IMG/VR virus record: IMGVR_UViG_3300028361_000013
Coordinates: 1-64,000 of that record
Source: a virus
Length of the DNA stretch: 64,000 nucleotides
Direction: 5' to 3' (one strand)
Shown here piece after piece: positions 16,633-25,490 of this stretch (position 1 is its first letter; every line of letters starts with the position of its first letter). The position numbers and the translations under genes are program-made. The notes beneath the pieces were generated by a model. It was not told the origin of the DNA. It did not search any database and saw only the letters and a program-made list of their open reading frames with translations.

Positions 16633-17382
16633 TTGGGTTGGTGGAATGAAAGTATTTATGGAGGAGATGCTCCTCTTGAATGGAAAGAAAATATTTACGA
16701 ACTTTGCAAGACAAAGGAGTATGGAAGAAATGATAAGCCAAAAGCTATCACAAGCAAGAACTTGGCTAAAAACATGTCGAAAATCAGAGAGATGATTGAC
16801 ACTGTTGGGATTGAAGATGAAGAAGATATGAATATCGGCTATCAAATTCTTGGAGCAATTTGCATGCACTCTGGGTATGATTTACTTGAAAGTCCAGGTT
16901 TAAAAGAGCAAGTCATTGAATCAATTGAGAATGATGTTTGGTCTAAAGAAAATGGGCTTAGAAGCCAAGCTTGCAAGAACTATAAGAAGATTGTAAAAGA
17001 ATACGACTTCAATACTCCAGTTAACATTGAAACGGTAAATATTTTTGAAGATTCAGAAGAAGAAGATGAAGAGTCTATATCTAAAGAGTTTGCAGAAGTT
17101 TTTTCGTTGCTTAATGCAAGAATGAAGAAACTTAAAACTGGGATTGAGGAAAAATCTGGTGATGAATCATTTGACGATGGTTATGAAACTGCAGCTCAAG
17201 AGGAAATAAGTTTTTTAACTGATTTTAAAGAATTAGTTGCCAGACAAGAAATGATGGGAGTTCTTCTTGAAAGAATTAAAAACGGTTCCATAGGTTCGAG
17301 CGCTGTTTCTAATGAGGGAGCAAAAATGTCTTCTGGAAGTCATTCTACTGACGCTGGAAGGGCTGATGTGACTCCAGGATAA
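16633..17382 (+). CDS. Unknown protein starting MGWWNE (TTG start)
   Basis: A 249-residue protein, not clearly recognised. Residues 1-~125 are helical, with MGWWNESIYGGDAPLEW at the start and AKNMSKIREMID further on; the rest is acidic and coiled, ending in a Ser/Gly/Thr-rich tail. The only in-frame start is TTG 16633, created after the endonuclease separated the original ATG (15941). It is followed by a phage-type promoter for the next operon. Confidence 0.65.
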   Translation: MGWWNESIYGGDAPLEWKENIYELCKTKEYGRNDKPKAITSKNLAKNMSKIREMIDTVGIEDEEDMNIGYQILGAICMHSGYDLLESPGLKEQVIESIENDVWSKENGLRSQACKNYKKIVKEYDFNTPVNIETVNIFEDSEEEDEESISKEFAEVFSLLNARMKKLKTGIEEKSGDESFDDGYETAAQEEISFLTDFKELVARQEMMGVLLERIKNGSIGSSAVSNEGAKMSSGSHSTDAGRADVTPG

Positions 17383-17391
17383 TATGTTTTA

Positions 17392-17419
17392 GAACATTAT
17401 TATGTTTTTAACGTATAAC
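17392..17419 (+). promoter_or_regulatory. GAACATT/CGTATAAC promoter
   Basis: GAACATT at 17392 and CGTATAAC at 17412, a 20-bp register. It drives the small membrane protein and ECF sigma factor pair. Confidence 0.75.
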
Positions 17420-17449
17420 TAAATATCTATTAACTAATAATTTAAAACA

Positions 17450-17674
17450 ATGATTGTATCAGGATTATCAATTTGGATTGTATTAGCAATTGCAGTTGTA
17501 ATAACTGGAGCGTATTACTTCAGACACAGAAAGTCATGGATGGGTAACCCTTGGATGATTTTGTTGGTGTTTGCAGGTCACTTTTTCTTTTTTGCTTGGG
17601 GTGTTATTTTCTTCATTCTTGGAGAAATCATCAGAAGTAAGATGAAATCGAATCCTAAAAAGGAAGGGAAATAA
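17450..17674 (+). CDS. Small membrane protein before the ECF sigma gene
   Basis: A 74-residue protein with two membrane helices (~6-24 and ~37-62) joined by a basic loop (RHRKSWMGN). It is two bases upstream of the ECF sigma gene. That placement would suit an anti-sigma or sensor partner, but the protein lacks a soluble anti-sigma domain, so the role is open. Confidence 0.6.
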   Translation: MIVSGLSIWIVLAIAVVITGAYYFRHRKSWMGNPWMILLVFAGHFFFFAWGVIFFILGEIIRSKMKSNPKKEGK

Positions 17675-17676
17675 AG

Positions 17677-18312
17677 ATGTTCAAAAGAGAAAAGAGTATA
17701 GAACAAATTATAGATGGTTGTATTTCTGGAAAAAGAAATTGCCAAGAACTTTTGTTCAAAGAGTTTCATGGAAAAATGAAAGTAGTTGTCATGAGATACA
17801 TAAAAGATGCAGATGCTGCTCAAGACGTATTAAGTGATGCTTTCGTAAAAGTTTTTGCAAAAATAAACAACTTTGAAAAGAGTGGAAGCATTGAAGGTTG
17901 GATAAGAAAAATAGTTGCAAACACAGCCATAGATGCTATAAGAAGAAATAAAAAAACATTCTTCTTAGAAGATTCAAATGTGGTAGACCACGAATCATTA
18001 GTTACACAGCCAGAAGGAGATGGTTTCGAAATAGAAGGCATCAACACTTCTGAAATAACGCCAGAAGAATATTTAGGACTAATTCAAGAGCTGTCGCCTT
18101 GTTATAGAGCTGTATTCAATATGAAGTTGTTTGAAGATATGACTCATAAGGATATTGCAAATAAACTTGAAATAGCTGAGGGAACATCTAAATCAAATTA
18201 TTCAAAAGCAAGAGGTATTTTGAAGGATAAAGTTATCAATCTGGTAAAAGAGAAAGATAAAGTGCAAGAAAAAATGAAACTTTTATACAAAGAAGTTGAC
18301 GTTGCAAAATAA
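17677..18312 (+). CDS. ECF-type sigma factor
   Basis: A 211-residue ECF sigma-70 family protein. Region 2 is visible as AQDVLSDAFVKVFAKI and GWIRKIVANTAIDAIRRNK; region 4 as LSPCYRAVFNMKLFEDMTHKDIANKLEIAEGT, with the helix-turn-helix ahead of KSNYSKARGILK. It belongs to the type that is plentiful in Bacteroidota. Together with the RpoD-like factor at 10382, the phage encodes two sigma factors. No target promoter can be assigned. Confidence 0.9.
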   Translation: MFKREKSIEQIIDGCISGKRNCQELLFKEFHGKMKVVVMRYIKDADAAQDVLSDAFVKVFAKINNFEKSGSIEGWIRKIVANTAIDAIRRNKKTFFLEDSNVVDHESLVTQPEGDGFEIEGINTSEITPEEYLGLIQELSPCYRAVFNMKLFEDMTHKDIANKLEIAEGTSKSNYSKARGILKDKVINLVKEKDKVQEKMKLLYKEVDVAK

Positions 18313-18381
18313 AGTGGGAAGAAAGAAGAAAAATACAATTCATAACTGGCAATCCCAGGTAAGTTGAAAAAAGAGTGGTTC

Positions 18382-18861
18382 ATGGATACGACTGATTACA
18401 GCAAGTTCTTAAAAGACATAGAGAACCAAGCTCATCTTGAATATGATGAAAGCCATGGAATTCGCTCAAGAGGGTTTAGCATGAAGTCAAAAAGTTTTGA
18501 TAGATTTAATCTTGGAATGTATGATGTCTTAATTTCAGAAGATGTTAGAGAGATTGTAGAAAGACTTGGAGCTCTTGGTCCAGAAATTGATGGAGAGTTG
18601 ATTAATTTCTTTGAAACTCATTATAAAGGGTGGAGCTTCGTATTGTGCATATTTGATGGAAATGAAGAAATGGACTCACAACCAATAACTTTTGAGTACG
18701 AGCCATTTCACTACAATTGGTTATACTTCCCTACAATGGATTCTCACTCTGGAGGAGCACCAAGTTTCATAAAACAGTTGCGGAAACCCAATCATCGACT
18801 TGTCGTGGTTGGGAGGAAAGCAACTTCCCCTAAGTTAAATTTATTATATGCAAATATATAA
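18382..18861 (+). pseudogene. Unknown gene, 5' part, cut by a hairpin element
   Basis: The frame (ATG 18382, or TTG 18364) encodes ~133 genuine-looking residues to about 18776 (SGGAPSFIK). It then reads into the hairpin element (18777-18824) and an AT palindrome. The following ORF at 18915 appears to be the remaining 3' part in another frame. The insertion looks like a ~130-bp TnpB-dependent mini-element. No domain recognised. Confidence 0.5.
18777..18824 (+). repeat. TnpB-type hairpin, copy b (GGAAA type)
   Basis: An outer stem GTTGC/GCAAC encloses GGAAA, an inner stem CCCAATCATCGAC (18787-18799)/GTCGTGGTTGGG (18802-18813) and AGGAAA. It matches copy d (54375-54421, opposite strand), where the outer stem is GTCTGC/GCAGGC. 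The paired changes argue for a conserved RNA fold such as a guide-RNA scaffold. Confidence 0.65.
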
Positions 18862-18875
18862 AATAAATTTAACTT
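18832..18875. repeat. AT-rich perfect palindrome
   Basis: AAGTTAAATTTATT (18832-18845) is exactly complementary to 18862-18875 across a 16-nt loop. It directly follows hairpin copy b and is probably the terminal part of the same inserted element; it could also work as a bidirectional terminator. Confidence 0.5.
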
Positions 18876-18914
18876 AACTTCTGTTTTTTCTTTTTTTTTA
18901 TTCATCCTATAAAG

Positions 18915-19172
18915 ATGGACCACACGCTTATTTACGAGTATCCTGGACTTGCTGATAGAGTTACAAATAATGTGGAATTCTCGCAAGATGTTCCAGAGAT
19001 TCTTAAAAGAAGAAACTATGTTGCCACAAAGTGGGACAAGTCACTTCCAAACGGAGACATGTACATCAATTTTGAAACTCTTAAAAAACATGCAAAAGAT
19101 AAAACGTTTTGCTATGACGGATTCAAAAGACAACTATCTCACCTAGAAGCAAGAATTTTCGATAAAGTTTAA
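18915..19172 (+). pseudogene. 3' part of the interrupted 18382 gene
   Basis: An 85-residue ORF beginning MDHTLIYEYPGLADRV. The same frame is open upstream (HPIK) back to the inserted element, suggesting that the original gene ran on from 18776. It may still be translated from ATG 18915. Not recognised. Confidence 0.45.
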
Positions 19173-19200
19173 GAACAAATTTCTTATTTTTGCGTATAAC
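19173..19200 (+). promoter_or_regulatory. GAACA/CGTATAAC promoter
   Basis: GAACAAA at 19173 and CGTATAAC at 19193, a 20-bp register. It drives the operon from ATP-grasp through lysS. Confidence 0.7.
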
Positions 19201-19218
19201 TTATAAAATCCTGGACTT

Positions 19219-20085
19219 ATGAAGATATTATTCCCATGTCATGAACTTGACAATAAAAAAGTTGATGACTGTTACATAGAGGAACATCACGCTGCAAAAC
19301 TGCAGGGTCATGATTGTTTTTTGTTTAGTCATGATGAGTTTGTTAGAGGAGAGTTTAAATCTAACATATTTCAAATAGATGATAAAACATCTCTTGTATT
19401 AAGGAGTTGGATGTTAAACCTAACTCAGTACGAAGAGTTATATAAAACTCTTGAAGAACTGGGCTACGTTCTTGTGAATACACCAGAACAATACAAAAAT
19501 TGTCATCACTTCCCAGAGTCTTATGATTATACAAAAGACCACACGTCAAAAGCTATTTTCATTAAAGAGTGGGATGCTGACATTCTTCAAGACATTTCTG
19601 AATTTTTTGGAGATAAAGACTTCTTAATGAAAGATTTTGTTAAGTCTGCAAAAGGAGTCCCAGGCTTGTTCAGAATGAATACTGGAATCAGTGGAGAAGA
19701 CCTCTTCAAGAAAGTAGAGGAGTTTGTTGAACATAGAGGAGAGTTGTTTAGTGAAGGTCTTGTTTTTAAAGAGTTTGTTGACTTGAAAAAATATGGAGAA
19801 AATGTAAATGAATATAGATTATTCTTTTATGACAGACGATTAATCTCAAGTTCTCAAAACTCTAACGTTAAAGTAGAACACAGCACTCCAAATGATGAAA
19901 CAATTGATTTTGTTGAAGAGATAGCTTGCGAAATTGATAGCAACTTCTTCACGATTGACATAGCTGAGATGGAAAACGGCATGTGGATGATTATTGAAAC
20001 TGGAGATGGACAAGTATCTGGACTTTCTCCAGGTCAAAATTGTTTAGAGTATTACGCAGCAATGCAAGGTCAATTAAAAGAATAA
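19219..20085 (+). CDS. ATP-grasp (R2K/DUF4343-type) ligase
   Basis: A 288-residue ATP-grasp protein. Visible landmarks are VLRSWML near the N-terminus, VNTPEQYKNCHHFPESY, LMKDFVKSAKG, LVFKEFVDL, NEYRLFFYDRR and the Mg-binding end FTIDIAEMENGMWMIIETGDGQ. Members of this clade are predicted to form amide bonds on peptides or modified nucleotides, often in conflict systems. The substrate is unknown. It leads a three-gene run ending in lysS. Confidence 0.75.
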   Translation: MKILFPCHELDNKKVDDCYIEEHHAAKLQGHDCFLFSHDEFVRGEFKSNIFQIDDKTSLVLRSWMLNLTQYEELYKTLEELGYVLVNTPEQYKNCHHFPESYDYTKDHTSKAIFIKEWDADILQDISEFFGDKDFLMKDFVKSAKGVPGLFRMNTGISGEDLFKKVEEFVEHRGELFSEGLVFKEFVDLKKYGENVNEYRLFFYDRRLISSSQNSNVKVEHSTPNDETIDFVEEIACEIDSNFFTIDIAEMENGMWMIIETGDGQVSGLSPGQNCLEYYAAMQGQLKE

Positions 20086-20088
20086 GTT

Positions 20089-20283
20089 ATGAATGTAATT
20101 ATGGACGAAACTATTAATTCAAGAAAGTTATTGAAGCCTGAGATGCGATTGCCATATCAGACTGTAAAATTTGTATACCAAGCACTTGATGTTGCTGAAG
20201 AGCAAATTGAAGAGCAGTTTGAAGAGATTAAAAAACTTAAACTTGAAAACCTTAGATTGTCAAATCTAAATAAAAAAGATTAA
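20089..20283 (+). CDS. Unknown small helical protein, 64 aa
   Basis: Fills the gap between the ATP-grasp and lysS genes with spacings of three and one bases. The C-terminal half is a coiled coil (EEQIEEQFEEIKKLKLENL). Not recognised. Confidence 0.55.
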   Translation: MNVIMDETINSRKLLKPEMRLPYQTVKFVYQALDVAEEQIEEQFEEIKKLKLENLRLSNLNKKD

Positions 20284-20284
20284 A

Positions 20285-21856
20285 ATGCGTAAATTATCAG
20301 AACAAGAAATAGTAAGACGAGAGCATCTTCAAGCGATGATTGACCTGGGTATTAATCCTTATCCAGCTGAGCCGTTTATCAATGATGTTGAGAATGGAGC
20401 TCGTATAAGATATGATTGTACAAGTGTTTGGGAAATGTTTGATACGCTTCAACATTTTTCGACAGAACTTCAAATTGAGCACATGGGAAGGACTGTTAAG
20501 TTGTCTGGAAGGCTAATGAGTAAGAACATAATGGGAAAAGCATCTTTCTTTAAATTACAAGATGATTCAGAAAGAAGAATGCAAGTGTTCATCTCAAGAG
20601 ACGAGCTTTGTCCAGACGAAGACAAAACAATGTACAATACAGTTTTTAAGAAACTGGTTGACCTTGGTGACTTTGTTGGTGTTGAAGGTAAAATGTTTGT
20701 CACTCAAACTGGTGAACTAACTATTCGTGCAACAAAGTTTACAATACTTTCTAAGTCTTTAAAACCTCTTCCTACTGTTAAGAAAGATGAGGAAGGAAAT
20801 GTTCACGATTCTTTTGAGAACCAAGAGATGAAGTATCGTCAAAGATATGTTGACCTTGTGGTAAACCCAGATTCAAAAAAAGTATTTAGAGATAGAACAC
20901 GAATAATTCGAACAATACGTGAAGTATTGGATGAAGAATTTTTCATGGAAGTTGAGACTCCAGTTTTACAGCCAATTCATGGTGGTGCAACCGCAAAGCC
21001 TTTTATGACACATCACAATAAATTGGACATTCCTCTTTATTTGAGAATTGCCAATGAGCTATATCTTAAGAGGTTGATTGTTGGAGGATTCGAAAGAGTG
21101 TATGAATTTGCTAAAGATTTCAGAAACGAAGGAATGAGCAGGTTCCATAATCCAGAGTTTACTCAAGTTGAGTTGTACGCAGCCAATAGAGATTATATGT
21201 GGATGATGGACTTTTGTGAGCAGATTGTAAAAAAAGCAGCATTCTCAATTGTTGATGATGTTGAAGCTGTGTTCGGAGAGAATAAAATTAGCTTCTTTGG
21301 AGAATTCGAAAAAATAAAGTTCTTTGATGCGATTGAAAGATATTCTGGATGTCAAGCAATGAGCATGACAGATAATGAGCTTAGAGTATTTCTTGCTGGT
21401 CATGAAATCCATGTTGATAACTCTATGGGTAGAGCGAAGCTTCTTGATGAAATTTTCGGAGAGTTTGTTGAGCCTAAATTGATTCAACCAACGTTTGTAT
21501 ACGATTATCCAGTTGAGATGTCTCCGCTTGCTAAAAAGCATAGAACAGACGCTGGCATAGTTGAAAGATTTGAACTTGTAATCAATGGTAAAGAAGTTGC
21601 TAATGCTTATAGTGAGCTTAATGACCCAATTGACCAGAGAGAAAGGTTTGAAGAGCAACTTCGTCTTGCTGGAGCAGGTGATGATGAAGCTATGGGTATG
21701 GATGAAGATTTCTTGAGAGCATTGGAATATGGGATGCCTCCTACTGCAGGTCTTGGTATTGGAATTGATAGATTGGTAATGATTTTAACTGAACAAAAAT
21801 CAATTCAAGATGTGTTATTTTTCCCTCAAATGAGACCAGAGAATATAAATTATTAA
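20285..21856 (+). CDS. lysS: Lysyl-tRNA synthetase, class II
   Basis: A 523-residue, full-length class II lysyl-tRNA synthetase. It has an N-terminal OB-fold anticodon domain (~55-160) followed by the catalytic domain: motif 2 FRNEGMSRFHNPEFTQVE and motif 3 GLGIGIDRLVM near the end. All core motifs look intact, so it should charge tRNA-Lys. Whole aminoacyl-tRNA synthetases are found in some very large phages. A likely purpose is to keep translation going or to replace a host enzyme under attack (inference). Confidence 0.95.
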   Translation: MRKLSEQEIVRREHLQAMIDLGINPYPAEPFINDVENGARIRYDCTSVWEMFDTLQHFSTELQIEHMGRTVKLSGRLMSKNIMGKASFFKLQDDSERRMQVFISRDELCPDEDKTMYNTVFKKLVDLGDFVGVEGKMFVTQTGELTIRATKFTILSKSLKPLPTVKKDEEGNVHDSFENQEMKYRQRYVDLVVNPDSKKVFRDRTRIIRTIREVLDEEFFMEVETPVLQPIHGGATAKPFMTHHNKLDIPLYLRIANELYLKRLIVGGFERVYEFAKDFRNEGMSRFHNPEFTQVELYAANRDYMWMMDFCEQIVKKAAFSIVDDVEAVFGENKISFFGEFEKIKFFDAIERYSGCQAMSMTDNELRVFLAGHEIHVDNSMGRAKLLDEIFGEFVEPKLIQPTFVYDYPVEMSPLAKKHRTDAGIVERFELVINGKEVANAYSELNDPIDQRERFEEQLRLAGAGDDEAMGMDEDFLRALEYGMPPTAGLGIGIDRLVMILTEQKSIQDVLFFPQMRPENINY

Positions 21857-21865
21857 AGGTTTTAG

Positions 21866-21893
21866 GAACATTCTTCCATAAAAAACGTATAAA
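21866..21893 (+). promoter_or_regulatory. GAACATT/CGTATAAA promoter
   Basis: GAACATT at 21866 and CGTATAAA at 21886, a 20-bp register, upstream of the lipoprotein and rnr genes. Confidence 0.7.
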
Positions 21894-21915
21894 CAAAAGA
21901 ATCAAAAAATAAAAA

Positions 21916-22176
21916 ATGAAAAATTTACTTATTATCTGCTTTGCATTGCTTACATTTGTATTAAATTCTTGTGAGGGTGTCGGTAAAACAACAAACTCTT
22001 ATGACTGTAAAACAAGGCTTGATGTCCAACTTGTGGATGGAAGTGCAATGTGGGTTTATGGAGGAAGCGTGCATGATGGTTACATAAGAGGTAATGACGA
22101 GGCGGGAAATGATGTATGGGTTTCTATGCATCAAGTGATAACAGCAACAGAAGTTGACTGTAGAAATAGAAAATAA
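21916..22176 (+). CDS. Small lipoprotein
   Basis: An 86-residue protein with a lipoprotein signal (hydrophobic LLIICFALLTFVL, lipobox LNSC, Cys19) and two more cysteines in the mature domain. It lies four bases before the RNase R gene. Not recognised beyond the signal; host-like in style. Confidence 0.65.
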   Translation: MKNLLIICFALLTFVLNSCEGVGKTTNSYDCKTRLDVQLVDGSAMWVYGGSVHDGYIRGNDEAGNDVWVSMHQVITATEVDCRNRK

Positions 22177-22179
22177 AAC

Positions 22180-23742
22180 ATGAAAAAATTAAAACAAACT
22201 GAAGGAACAATAGAGTTTATAAGAAACGGTCATGCTTACTTAATATTAGAAGGCAATGATGATTTGTTCATTCACAAAAAAAATACAGGCCAAGCTCTTC
22301 ATGGAGATAAGGTCACAGTGTCAATTGTTAAAGACGAAAGCGGAAAAGGTACTGGAGAACAAGGTATAGTAGAAAGAGTTGAAGATAGAAGCAAAACTGA
22401 ATTCTCTGGTGTAATTGACATCAATGAAGAAAAGGGATTTGCTTTTGTTAGAACTTCTGGAGGTAAGATGCCAGTAGATTTCTATGTTCCAATGGAGCAC
22501 CTAAATGGCGCTAAGGATGGAGAGGTTGTGGTTGTTAAATTGCACCGATGGCACAAGAAGGACAAAAGCCCAAAAGGTATTGTCACAAAAGTGATTGGCG
22601 CAGCTGAAACTCACGAGACTGAAATGAACAGCATTATGTTTAAGCATAATATTGATTATGATTTCTCTGATGCAGTTATGAAAGAAGCTGAAGACATTCC
22701 AGTTGAGATTTCTGAAAAGGAGATTCTTAAGCGTAGAGATATGCGTGGAGATTTGACAATCACCATTGACCCAGACAGTGCAAAAGATTTTGATGATGCA
22801 ATATCATTCAAGAAATTGGATAATGGGAATTACGAGATTGGAGTTCACATTGCTGATGTAACACATTATGTTAGACCAGGAAGTGAATTGGATAAGGAAG
22901 CATTTAGAAGAGCGACTTCAGTTTATCTTGTTGATAGATGTATTCCAATGCTCCCAGAGAGGCTTTCTAATGGAATCTGTAGCTTACGACCAAATGAAGA
23001 AAAACTGACATTCTCGGTTATCTTTCAGATGTCTCCAGATGGAGAAGTTGTTAAGCACAATTTCAAGAAGACTGTAATCAACTCTGATTGTAGATTGACG
23101 TATGAAGAAGCGCAAGAGATTATAGAAGGAACTGCCGACAGAATAGAAAGCGTTCCACCAGGGATGGGAGTATTCGATTGTGTGAAAATATTGAATGGCA
23201 TTGCAAAGAAAGTTAGAAAGAAAAGATTTAAAGATGGAGCGGTCACCTTCAACAGAAGAGAGCCAAACTTTGTTCTTGATGAGGACAATGTTCCAATAGA
23301 TGTTTTCTTTCATGAATCTGCAGATGCTCATCAACTTATTGAAGAGTACATGTTATTGGCTAACAAGTATGTTGCAACTTATGCACACGGACTTACCAAG
23401 CCATTCGTATATAGAACACACGACCTTCCAAGTGAAGAGAAACTGCATGAGTTAAGTTTATTCGTATCTCAGTTCGGTTATCACTTTAATACTTCAGGAA
23501 GCATGGAAGCTACCAAAGCATCTCTCAACGAGATGTTGAAGAAAGCGTCTGGAAGTGGTGAGGAAGCAATGATTTCAACGTTAGCTATTCGCTCAATGTC
23601 GAAAGCAGTTTATTCAACTCAAATAATTGGTCACTATGGACTCGGATTCAAGCACTATAGTCACTTTACATCACCAATAAGAAGATACAGCGATATTTTG
23701 AGTCATAGATTATTGTGGTATTATATGAATGGCGGACAATAG
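22180..23742 (+). CDS. rnr: RNase R, cold-shock and catalytic (RNB) part
   Basis: 520 residues covering two N-terminal cold-shock-like domains and the RNB exonuclease domain. The active-site motif DPDSAKDFDDA is at ~198-208, and the domain closes with HFTSPIRRYSDILSHRLL. Normal RNase R continues with a helix and an S1 RNA-binding domain; here a stop follows YYMNGGQ. The missing part is found at 30933-31310, beyond a 7.2-kb cassette array. RNase R degrades RNA 3'-5'. The two pieces may assemble, as in other phage split enzymes (inference). Confidence 0.9.
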   Translation: MKKLKQTEGTIEFIRNGHAYLILEGNDDLFIHKKNTGQALHGDKVTVSIVKDESGKGTGEQGIVERVEDRSKTEFSGVIDINEEKGFAFVRTSGGKMPVDFYVPMEHLNGAKDGEVVVVKLHRWHKKDKSPKGIVTKVIGAAETHETEMNSIMFKHNIDYDFSDAVMKEAEDIPVEISEKEILKRRDMRGDLTITIDPDSAKDFDDAISFKKLDNGNYEIGVHIADVTHYVRPGSELDKEAFRRATSVYLVDRCIPMLPERLSNGICSLRPNEEKLTFSVIFQMSPDGEVVKHNFKKTVINSDCRLTYEEAQEIIEGTADRIESVPPGMGVFDCVKILNGIAKKVRKKRFKDGAVTFNRREPNFVLDEDNVPIDVFFHESADAHQLIEEYMLLANKYVATYAHGLTKPFVYRTHDLPSEEKLHELSLFVSQFGYHFNTSGSMEATKASLNEMLKKASGSGEEAMISTLAIRSMSKAVYSTQIIGHYGLGFKHYSHFTSPIRRYSDILSHRLLWYYMNGGQ

Positions 23743-23842
23743 CTTATTTATTTTTTTAGATATACTTTCATCATATTTTATGATAATTAACTTAATGTTA
23801 CTTTACGCACAAAAATTAATTAGAATCATAAAACTTTAAAAT

Positions 23843-24073
23843 ATGGAAAAAGATAATTTGAAAAACGAAACTGAGCCATTTAATAAACCCTTTGTTAGCG
23901 GTAGTGGTTTATTAAAGCCTAAAAGTGGAACTGGATGGTATATGTTTGTATCAACAATATTGGCAGGTGGTGTAATGTTTTGTATAGGACAAATGTTCGG
24001 AACAGATGGTGCTATTATAACAGGAATACTATTGTTGATAGCAATGGCATCTGCTGTTAGATACAACGTCTGA
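23843..24073 (+). CDS. Cassette 1 protein, two membrane helices
   Basis: A 76-residue protein with two hydrophobic segments (~32-51 and ~54-70). The right core GTTAGCGGT (23894-23902) lies inside the ORF, with GTT as codon 18. Residues 1-17 therefore come from the flank and the rest from cassette 1. Function unknown. The array junction with rnr lies upstream; no clear left core is seen there. Confidence 0.55.
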   Translation: MEKDNLKNETEPFNKPFVSGSGLLKPKSGTGWYMFVSTILAGGVMFCIGQMFGTDGAIITGILLLIAMASAVRYNV

Positions 24074-24078
24074 CCATT

Positions 24079-24149
24079 ACCGCTAACGGCTATTGTATGG
24101 TGTCGGAATTTGTTTTTACAAATTATGCATTATACAAATTGTTACCCTT
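24079..24149 (+). repeat. attC-like site 1
   Basis: Left core ACCGCTAAC (24079) is complementary to the start of cassette 1 (23894). Right core GTTACCCTT is at 24141. The inner arms TTGTAT (24093) and ATACAA (24132) pair, with a ~30-nt loop. Confidence 0.8.
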
Positions 24150-24181
24150 AGTACGGGTTGATTAAAAACGAAATTTGAATA

Positions 24182-24679
24182 ATGAATACAGATAAAAAAA
24201 TATTAGATGCTTGTTGCGGAAGTAGAATGTTCTGGTTTGACAAAACAAACCCTAATGTTTTATTTGCTGACATAAGAACGGAAACCGTAGAAGTAAAAGA
24301 TAGTAGCGTAAATACTGGAATTAGAACAATAGAGGTTAAACCTGATATTGAGGTTGATTTTAGAGATATGCCATTTAAAGACAATACTTTCAAAATGGTA
24401 GTATTTGACCCACCACACTTAAATAAGTTAGGAAAAGACAGTTGGATGGCTAAAAAGTATGGTGTTTTATTACCTACTTGGGAATTAGATATAAAAACTG
24501 GATTTAATGAATGTATGCGAGTTTTAGAGCCTTATGGGACTTTAATATTCAAATGGAACGAAACCCAAATTACAGTTACTCAAATATTAAATGCCATTGG
24601 CCATCAACCATTATTTGGACACAAATCAGGTAAACGCTCAAATACGCATTGGATGTCTTTTATGAAAACAGATGTCTAG
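24182..24679 (+). CDS. Cassette 2: SAM-dependent methyltransferase
   Basis: A 165-residue Rossmann-type methyltransferase. DACCGSRMFW (~9-18) is the SAM-binding motif I and VFDPPHL (~75) the catalytic DPP motif, followed by the amphipathic WELDIKTGFNECMRVL and FKWNETQI. The DPPH tetrad suggests an amino-methyltransferase acting on DNA or a small substrate. It is a compact, complete single-domain protein that ends just before attC-like site 2. Confidence 0.75.
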   Translation: MNTDKKILDACCGSRMFWFDKTNPNVLFADIRTETVEVKDSSVNTGIRTIEVKPDIEVDFRDMPFKDNTFKMVVFDPPHLNKLGKDSWMAKKYGVLLPTWELDIKTGFNECMRVLEPYGTLIFKWNETQITVTQILNAIGHQPLFGHKSGKRSNTHWMSFMKTDV

Positions 24680-24683
24680 TATT

Positions 24684-24752
24684 AAGGGTAACGGCAAATT
24701 GTATGTTATCGGTTTGCTTTTCGCAAACTGAAATATACAAAATGTTATCGGC
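24684..24752 (+). repeat. attC-like site 2
   Basis: Left core AAGGGTAAC (24684) is the exact complement of the cassette 2 start at 24141. Right core GTTATCGGC is at 24744. The arms TTGTAT/ATACAA and GGTTTGC/GCAAACT fold into a hairpin with a four-base loop. Confidence 0.85.
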
Positions 24753-24906
24753 TGATGCGGATTATCTATCTTAATTTCAATACGAAGCACTAAATAAGTT
24801 TTTATTTTTTAGGGTCGGAAGAAAAATAATTGAAAAAGATTTGGTTTATACGAAACTTTATCGTAAGTTTGTCGTATGATTAACTATAACACTAAAACAA
24901 AATAAG

Positions 24907-25224
24907 ATGAATTTACTACAAGAACTGGCAACGATAAATACTGAAAGTAAAATAGACTTGACTGGATTATCATTAGATGAATTGAACAAAGTAATTGCTG
25001 ATGCAAATAGACTTATTCGTGAACAAGAATATCAAATTAAATTGGAACGGAAAGAAAAATCAAAAACCGATTTGAAAGTAGGAGACATAGTTTCCGTTGC
25101 TAGTGATAAATTTAAAGGTGAAATTTGGGAAGTTTTAAAACTAAATCCAAAGAAAGTTAAATGTAAAAGAGAAAATGGAGAGGTTTGGAACATTGCATAC
25201 TCATCAATTAAAATGATTGATTAA
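24907..25224 (+). CDS. Cassette 3: unknown protein with KOW-like segment
   Basis: A 105-residue protein: an N-terminal helical half (coiled, residues 20-55) and a C-terminal basic beta region with LKVGDIVSVASDKFKGEIWEV that resembles a KOW/SH3-like RNA-binding motif. It overlaps the next small gene by one base. Function unknown. Confidence 0.6.
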   Translation: MNLLQELATINTESKIDLTGLSLDELNKVIADANRLIREQEYQIKLERKEKSKTDLKVGDIVSVASDKFKGEIWEVLKLNPKKVKCKRENGEVWNIAYSSIKMID

Positions 25225-25397
25225 TGGTAAGAATAGAAATACATTTAGATAGAGATGAAACTGATATTCTTGATGCTATTGCTAAAGAAGATGGTAGAAG
25301 TCGTAAAAACTTATGTGAAACTGAAATACGTAAGTTAATCAAAGAGCGTGGGCAAAAAATAAAAACTTCTAACGTAAATATTGATACGAAGAAGTAA
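25224..25397 (+). CDS. Cassette 3: ribbon-helix-helix-like protein
   Basis: A 57-residue ORF (ATG overlapping the previous TAA) reading VRIEIHLDRDETDIL ... DGRSRKNLCETEIRKLI, which fits a ribbon-helix-helix fold. It is a possible regulator of its cassette or partner of the upstream protein. Together they make cassette 3 the only clear two-gene cassette before its left core. Confidence 0.6.
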   Translation: MVRIEIHLDRDETDILDAIAKEDGRSRKNLCETEIRKLIKERGQKIKTSNVNIDTKK

Positions 25398-25490
25398 TGT
25401 AGCATTTGCCGATAACGTGTTGAATATGGTGTGTAACGACAAAAACAGCACAAAACTTTTAATAATTAATAAACTTTAAAAACAGAACAG

